From JAGOPB01 sp964606295 (GTDB taxonomy: Bacteria > Patescibacteriota > Minisyncoccia > Phycocordibacterales > UBA9973): a DNA stretch of 16,998 bases. Where the stretch lies: NCBI GenBank assembly GCA_964606295.1, contig CAZSFR010000018.1:1-16998 (forward strand). The letters are read 5' to 3'. Shown here piece by piece: positions 12,790 to 16,998 of the stretch (positions are counted from its first letter, which is position 1; each line of letters starts with the position of its first letter). The notes below the pieces were generated by a model. The model saw nothing but the letters and a program-made list of their open reading frames with translations, was not told the origin of the DNA and did no database searches. The position numbers were made by a program, and so were the translations under genes.

Positions 12790-14067
12790 ATGAAAAAGAT
12801 AATTATCACAATCTTCGTTATTATTTCAATAATAGTCCCGACCGCGAGCTTCGCAGCTCTGACACCCGGCTCCGCTATTTTTGCAAATGGGATTGGCAAA
12901 AACACGGGGCAGGACAACATAAATTTTTTCTGGAATGACACCCTTAACTTCTTGGGATTGGGCACAAACTCTCCTGACTCTAGGCTTCATGTTATAGGCG
13001 ATGCTCATATTACTGGAAATGTTCTAACTAACACTCTTTCTGTGGGCGAAGGAACTGACATGTACCCATTTGCATATGACTCTGGTACAGATACACTTAC
13101 TTTAAATGATGCTGGAGATGCGAAAAATATTCGTATTAAATCTGATAATGATAGCGATTTATTTTTCATCGATGGTATAAATGACCGCGTTGGTGTGGGG
13201 CTCTCAAATCCTGCATACGAGCTTCAAGTTGCAAATGACGGACAGAATGTTGAGATTGTCATAGATACGTATAGTACATCCCCGACATTTACTACAAAGA
13301 CTGTTTTTGGTGGAAGATCAGCCCGTGGTACACGCGAGGTCCCACTCCCAGTGCAGAATAACGATATCCTCGCTGAGTTTTCAGGACTTGGATATGGAAC
13401 GACAGCTTTTGCTCCTTCGACTACGGCTGGGATGCGTGTCATGTCAGCTGAGACTTTTTCTGATACAGCGTGGGGCACAGGATTATTTTTCCGAACAACA
13501 GGACGAGGTTCTGTGATACTCCAGACAAGAATGGTTGTAGATGCTGATGGAAATGTTGGTATCGGGGACACAAGCCCTGACACTCCGCTTGATGTAGAGA
13601 AAGCTTCTATCACAACTGATGTTGCAACATTTTCAAATCTAAATGGGACGTGCTCTATAAATCCGGGAGTTGCAGGCGGTATCACTTGTACTTCTGATGC
13701 GAACATGAAAAAGAATATTGAAAGTATCGAAAATAAAAATTCTTTGGATATAATAAATTCTCTTCGTCCTGTAACGTATAATTGGAAAAGTGAAAATACT
13801 TCTGCTGACAAAACTTCCGGTTTTATCGCACAGGAAGTAGAAACAGTGATTCCTGAACTCGTGGTTACTGAGAAAGGAGAAAAGAAACTTTCGATGAATG
13901 GAATAATCCCGTACCTTGTCGGGAGTGTGAAGGCACTCGTAGAGAGAGTAGATATGCTTTCCCAGCACCTCACTACAAAAAAAGTACAGACAGAAATGCT
14001 TTGTATCGGGGAAACGTGTGTGACCGAAGAGGAACTCAAGGAGCTTCTCTCTGAAAGAGCGAATTAA
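12790..14067 (+). CDS. Secreted fibre-like protein with S74 chaperone domain, 425 aa
   Basis: A signal peptide covers residues 1-22 (cut after SFA). The body carries head-fibre repeats of the type VGIGxxSPxxxLxV at about 55-68, 133-147 and 256-269. Residues 301-390 form an intramolecular chaperone domain of the Peptidase S74 type: SDANMKKNI, RPVTYNWK, TSGFIAQEVE, IPYLVGSVKALVERV. In this family a Ser and a Lys five residues later perform self-cleavage. Here Ser302 and Lys307 are present, so release after trimer folding is likely. A tail of about 40 residues after the domain has two cysteines. The fold family is common in phage tail fibres. A signal peptide shows that this one is a cell-surface version. 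It begins nine bases after trhO, so the two may be co-transcribed. Confidence 0.88.
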   Translation: MKKIIITIFVIISIIVPTASFAALTPGSAIFANGIGKNTGQDNINFFWNDTLNFLGLGTNSPDSRLHVIGDAHITGNVLTNTLSVGEGTDMYPFAYDSGTDTLTLNDAGDAKNIRIKSDNDSDLFFIDGINDRVGVGLSNPAYELQVANDGQNVEIVIDTYSTSPTFTTKTVFGGRSARGTREVPLPVQNNDILAEFSGLGYGTTAFAPSTTAGMRVMSAETFSDTAWGTGLFFRTTGRGSVILQTRMVVDADGNVGIGDTSPDTPLDVEKASITTDVATFSNLNGTCSINPGVAGGITCTSDANMKKNIESIENKNSLDIINSLRPVTYNWKSENTSADKTSGFIAQEVETVIPELVVTEKGEKKLSMNGIIPYLVGSVKALVERVDMLSQHLTTKKVQTEMLCIGETCVTEEELKELLSERAN

Positions 14068-14106
14068 AGAATGCAAAAATCTCCCTAAAACAGAGGGCCA
14101 TATTTG

Positions 14107-14115
14107 TGCTACACT
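14107..14115 (+). promoter_or_regulatory. Possible extended -10 promoter giving a leaderless transcript
   Basis: TGC followed by TACACT (14110-14115) fits an extended -10, with no good -35. The start point would fall at or next to the ATG at 14122, so the 14122-14508 mRNA could be leaderless, which would explain the lack of a ribosome binding site. Confidence 0.35.
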
Positions 14116-14121
14116 ATTTTT

Positions 14122-14508
14122 ATGAAAGAATCATGGGGACATGCCATAGATGAGCAGCGAAAAACCGAGCCGACATCCAAAGAACAGCACGTGCTTCTTT
14201 CTGTGGAAGAGACGATGAACGAGATGATTGGATTCAAAGACGAGCTTGTGGAGATTATGAAAAGCGGCGATCCAAGGCTTGAACAAATAGCGATGCTCAT
14301 GGAGGGCAAGCGACATACTATTGCCTACCGTGTCGAGAATTTTGCATTGGAAGGCGCACATAGTGTGGAAGATACAGAAAAGATGGAGCGAGACCTGAAA
14401 GCGTTTACTCTCGAAATAAATACCGTGCTCCACATGATTGATGAATCAAGTAGAAATCCTGCTGCTATAATGGCGCTTTTAAATAAATTGAAGAGCGAAG
14501 CCCAGTAG
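14122..14508 (+). CDS. Small helical hypothetical protein, 128 aa
   Basis: I do not recognise it. The ATG at 14122 is preferred to an in-frame TTG at 14104, which falls across a -10-like box. The protein is charged and almost wholly helical in appearance, without a signal peptide or membrane segment. It shows heptad-like spacing in the first half and a C-terminal helix LLNKLKSE. It ends one base before the pheS start, so translation is probably coupled. Since the neighbouring PheS lacks its N-terminal coiled-coil, this protein could be tested as a separate partner for that part, but no sequence resemblance supports that now. Confidence 0.65.
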   Translation: MKESWGHAIDEQRKTEPTSKEQHVLLSVEETMNEMIGFKDELVEIMKSGDPRLEQIAMLMEGKRHTIAYRVENFALEGAHSVEDTEKMERDLKAFTLEINTVLHMIDESSRNPAAIMALLNKLKSEAQ

Positions 14509-14509
14509 C

Positions 14510-15283
14510 ATGGAAAAAGAAAATCAAAAAGAAACACTGCACCCTATAACGATGGCCGGAAACCAAGCGCTCCGCGTATTTACTGATCTCGGATTTGAGA
14601 TTGCCACGGGACCTGAGCTCGAGAGTGAGTGGTACTGCTTTGATGCGCTCAATGTTTCCAAAGATCATCCAGCGCGTGATATGCAAGATACTTTTTTTAT
14701 AAAAGAAAAAAAAAATGAAGTCCAAGGTTCAGAGTCAAATGTCAAAAGTAAAGATTCTCATGAATCCTTCGTGCTTCGTACACATACCACGAGCGCGACT
14801 GCGCGCGCGGTAGAAGTTGCTTCCAAGGAGGGAAGGCTTCCGTGTGCATTTGTGTCTGTCGGCAAAGTCTATCGCAACGAGTCGACCGATGCGACGCATG
14901 AAGCAATGTTCTACCAAGTCGACGGCATGCTCGTCGTGCCTATGGCGCAAGCAGAGGAAGGTTCTGTCTCGAGGCTCAAGGGCACACTCTTACATTTCTA
15001 CAAACAAATGCTCGGGGAGGATGTTGAGATACAGCTTCGTCCAAGTTATTTTCCCTTCGTTGAGCCGGGACTCGAAGTGTGGGTGAAATTTGGAGAGCGG
15101 TGGCTTGAGGTTATGGGGGCAGGCATCATCCACCCGAACGTCCTTACCAATCTCGGTATTGATCCAGAAAAATATACCGGCTTTGCCTTTGGTGGCGGCC
15201 TCGACCGCATCGTCATGGTCAAGCACAACATTACCGATATCCGGTATCTTTATCAGGGAGATTTGCGGATTAATCAATTTTGA
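14510..15283 (+). CDS. pheS: Phenylalanyl-tRNA synthetase alpha subunit, short form
   Basis: PheS is the catalytic subunit that forms Phe-AMP and charges tRNA-Phe with PheT. The class II motifs are present: HPARDMQDTF (53-62), LRTHTTS (89-95), GKVYRNESTDATH (118-130), RPSYFPFVEPG (177-187, Phe pocket), WLEVMGAGIIHPNVL (198-212) and motif 3 GFAFGGGLDRIVM (224-236). At 257 aa it is much shorter than E. coli PheS (327). The protein starts at the LHPIT of the catalytic core, so the N-terminal coiled-coil that binds tRNA is missing. Between motif 2 and LRTHT sits an extra polar insert of about 20 residues (66-86) coded by AAGTC-rich low-complexity DNA. pheT does not follow. The next gene is a HAD-like protein. 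Confidence 0.93.
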   Translation: MEKENQKETLHPITMAGNQALRVFTDLGFEIATGPELESEWYCFDALNVSKDHPARDMQDTFFIKEKKNEVQGSESNVKSKDSHESFVLRTHTTSATARAVEVASKEGRLPCAFVSVGKVYRNESTDATHEAMFYQVDGMLVVPMAQAEEGSVSRLKGTLLHFYKQMLGEDVEIQLRPSYFPFVEPGLEVWVKFGERWLEVMGAGIIHPNVLTNLGIDPEKYTGFAFGGGLDRIVMVKHNITDIRYLYQGDLRINQF

Positions 15284-15289
15284 AAATAT

Positions 15290-15958
15290 ATGATGGAACA
15301 CATTTCTACAACAGATAATACTCCTCCCTATGAACTGGTATTAGATATTAAAGATTTTTACACAACAGCCCTAAAAGAAGAAATAGAGGAAGGATTTCTT
15401 AGTGAAGAGGATTTTAATTTAAAAAGTGAAGGTGAGGTAAGTTTTTATAAAAAGGTTTTGGATTCTGTAGAAAAGGCCACCCAGGAAAATCAGCATAAAA
15501 AGATTATTGTACTTTTTGATATTGATGAGACGTTAGTAAGTGTGCAACGCGGGAGGGATTCACTTGTCAACATATTACGACCGTCAGCGACAGCACTTCT
15601 TTCTAAATTGAAAGAAAAGAAAGTTACGATTGGTTTTTTAACTAGTCGAGCTGAACTAGAAGAACAATTGGGCAATGAATTAAAAGAATTGAATACTTTT
15701 ATTGACAGAGAGTATTTATTTTCGACAAGAAAGTTGGATGTTTATCAAGATGAAGAATTAAAAATGAAGAATAGCCTACCAGACGAGATGAAAAATACTT
15801 TTGTCAGTGGTGATTATAATAAAATGAAGTTTCTAAATCAATTACATGACACTGAGTTGTTTAAAGATAGAATTTTTATTCCCGTTGACGATTTTAAGTA
15901 TCCAGTTCTTTATCCTTATGGTGTAGCCTTACATGACAAAGAAAAATTTTTTATATAA
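15290..15958 (+). CDS. HAD-like phosphatase/hydrolase, 222 aa
   Basis: The HAD nucleophile motif is LFDIDETLV, with Asp77 and Asp79. Motif II is GFLTSR (Thr118/Ser119). A lysine follows SGDYNKMK (178 or 180), and motif IV is probably PVDDF (Asp200/Asp201). All four are in the usual order, so a Mg-dependent phosphohydrolase acting on an unknown substrate is likely. The first 65 residues are an acidic N-terminal part outside the HAD core. Two adjacent ATG codons (15290, 15293) could serve as start. The gene follows pheS by six bases and precedes the next gene by three, so all lie in one transcript. It is AT-richer than pheS. It is probably cytoplasmic: no signal peptide. Confidence 0.8.
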   Translation: MMEHISTTDNTPPYELVLDIKDFYTTALKEEIEEGFLSEEDFNLKSEGEVSFYKKVLDSVEKATQENQHKKIIVLFDIDETLVSVQRGRDSLVNILRPSATALLSKLKEKKVTIGFLTSRAELEEQLGNELKELNTFIDREYLFSTRKLDVYQDEELKMKNSLPDEMKNTFVSGDYNKMKFLNQLHDTELFKDRIFIPVDDFKYPVLYPYGVALHDKEKFFI

Positions 15959-15961
15959 TTT

Positions 15962-16998
15962 ATGAAAATACGTATAGAAAATTCAAACATAAATGAGAAG
16001 ATCAGTCTAAAATTATCCGACCTCGATGTGAAGGGTCGAGAGATTTTAGGACTTGAATCAAAACCTGAAAAGTTTTCACTTCTTGAAAATAATATTGATT
16101 ATTCATTTGTGGAGACAAACAAACTGATCACAACCGATGTTCGACCCGAGGATCATATGGTTTTTATTAATCCTGGAGGAGGGGATAGAGAATATCCCGT
16201 GGACGCTCCACATTGGCGCACAATCTCAAAAGCCAATATCAAAGCATCAATCCAGACTCCGACCGGGAAAGACTTTTTCTACACTATTAATACAAAAGGA
16301 GTAGGGTATTTGAAGCCAACTTTAAAAGGAAGTAACAATTTGGATGCATTTGATAGTTGGAATCGTATTGATGAATATGAACTTGAAGGAGCCTATGGAC
16401 TTGCTGACAAAGGAGACTTCAAAAATAGCGATGGCAGAGTCATGGTGAAAGCGAACTATTTTTTAAACAATGGTCTTCGAACAGAAGCGTACTTGGCAAT
16501 TGCAGACCTCAAGAATGTTATTTATAAAGGTAAAAAGACCTCTATCAAGGAATTACAAGAAACCAAAGTCATTCCGACCCGCCTCAATGTCAAACCACAA
16601 ATAGCCCAGAGACTCTTGAAAACAAATACAAGAATTGCGGAGTTGAAAGAGTCTGATTCAAAGAGAGGGATTGAACTTCTCAAAAATGCATATGAGGTAT
16701 TCAATCAAGAAACTATTGACAAAAGGCTTGATCTGCTAAAATTGGATTTTGCCAACCCGCAAAGCGCTGTTGTGTACACTCGAGAGTTTTCCAAAAGGAT
16801 GGGCAAGAATCTCGCGGTATTACAAAATCTAGGATATATTGGCTGGCATTTGCATTCTGCCAACATCACACTCGCTGCTGAAATTGTCGATATCGGGCCA
16901 ATATTGCCAGCAGAAGATTACAAAGATGATCAAGAATTTGTAAAAAACTATAACGGTGTTATGAGGGGAGTACTCAAAGACATGCGTGATGTTTCATA
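15962..16998 (+). CDS. Divergent SelO/YdiU-like pseudokinase-fold protein, 3' end outside
   Basis: 345 codons are open from the ATG at 15962 to the window edge, with no stop. Several stretches follow the order seen in SelO (YdiU) protein AMPylators. DGRVMVKANYFLNNGLRTEAYLAI (158-181; key parts DGR and GLRTEAYLAI) recalls DGR...GIPTTRALAL. VIPTRLNV (203-210) recalls the VxxRVA strand. NLAVLQNLGYIGWHLH (283-298) then SANITLAAEIVDIGP recalls the ...NTDNMxIxGxTIDYGP metal site. The spacing of Asn301 to Asp310 equals that of the two metal ligands of SelO. The residue before the Asn, the catalytic Asp in SelO, is Ala here. This is pattern reading, not an alignment, and the protein may be a distant or inactive relative. 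It starts three bases after the HAD-like gene. Confidence 0.5.
   Translation, partial: MKIRIENSNINEKISLKLSDLDVKGREILGLESKPEKFSLLENNIDYSFVETNKLITTDVRPEDHMVFINPGGGDREYPVDAPHWRTISKANIKASIQTPTGKDFFYTINTKGVGYLKPTLKGSNNLDAFDSWNRIDEYELEGAYGLADKGDFKNSDGRVMVKANYFLNNGLRTEAYLAIADLKNVIYKGKKTSIKELQETKVIPTRLNVKPQIAQRLLKTNTRIAELKESDSKRGIELLKNAYEVFNQETIDKRLDLLKLDFANPQSAVVYTREFSKRMGKNLAVLQNLGYIGWHLHSANITLAAEIVDIGPILPAEDYKDDQEFVKNYNGVMRGVLKDMRDVS

Noticed and set aside
13224..14039. 271-residue minus-strand frame
   Set aside because: It lies fully antisense to the S74 fibre gene, whose signal peptide and domain are clear.

Overview
The window looks like a Parcubacteria-type genome of the Candidate Phyla Radiation (Patescibacteria). 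The signs are compact gene spacing, starts with little or no Shine-Dalgarno sequence, a broken S10 ribosomal operon, a short PheS, and many small single-anchor or signal-peptide proteins of no recognised family. TGA is used as a stop codon, so the recoded Gracilibacteria/SR1 lineages are excluded. The finer lineage cannot be told from the sequence.

Bases 1-5267, plus strand: a divergent promoter region, a small unknown gene (225-596) with its own terminator, then tuf behind a long structured leader. The front of the S10 operon follows (rpsJ, rplC, rplD, rplW, rplB). It ends after rplB with an unpredicted 48-residue secreted peptide and a strong terminator. rpsS and the rest of the usual operon are not here.

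Bases 5284-11743, minus strand: an island of exported proteins, and the most interesting part of the window. Five genes share one plan: a non-cleaved N-terminal membrane anchor of about 32 residues, a conserved linker (DSxxxGSxxQGTK), then an unrelated extracellular payload. Three anchors (A, B, C) are combined with three payloads: a four-cysteine domain (two versions), a glycine-rich domain and a six-bladed kelch-like propeller. The combinations are A-glycine-rich, A-cysteine, B-kelch, B-cysteine and C-kelch. Long direct repeats show how they arose. A 1,341-bp tandem duplication has its crossover inside a 45-bp linker that occurs three times, and a 225-bp repeat carries promoter plus anchor A. 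Each anchored cysteine protein is followed by a small secreted two-cysteine protein. Most units carry their own promoter and several have terminators. The whole resembles a recombining surface-display locus.

Bases 11803-16998, plus strand: trhO (tRNA U34 hydroxylase), a secreted fibre-like protein with a C-terminal S74 self-cleaving chaperone domain, a small helical protein, a short pheS without pheT, a HAD-like protein, and the first 345 codons of a protein that resembles SelO/YdiU pseudokinases and runs off the window.
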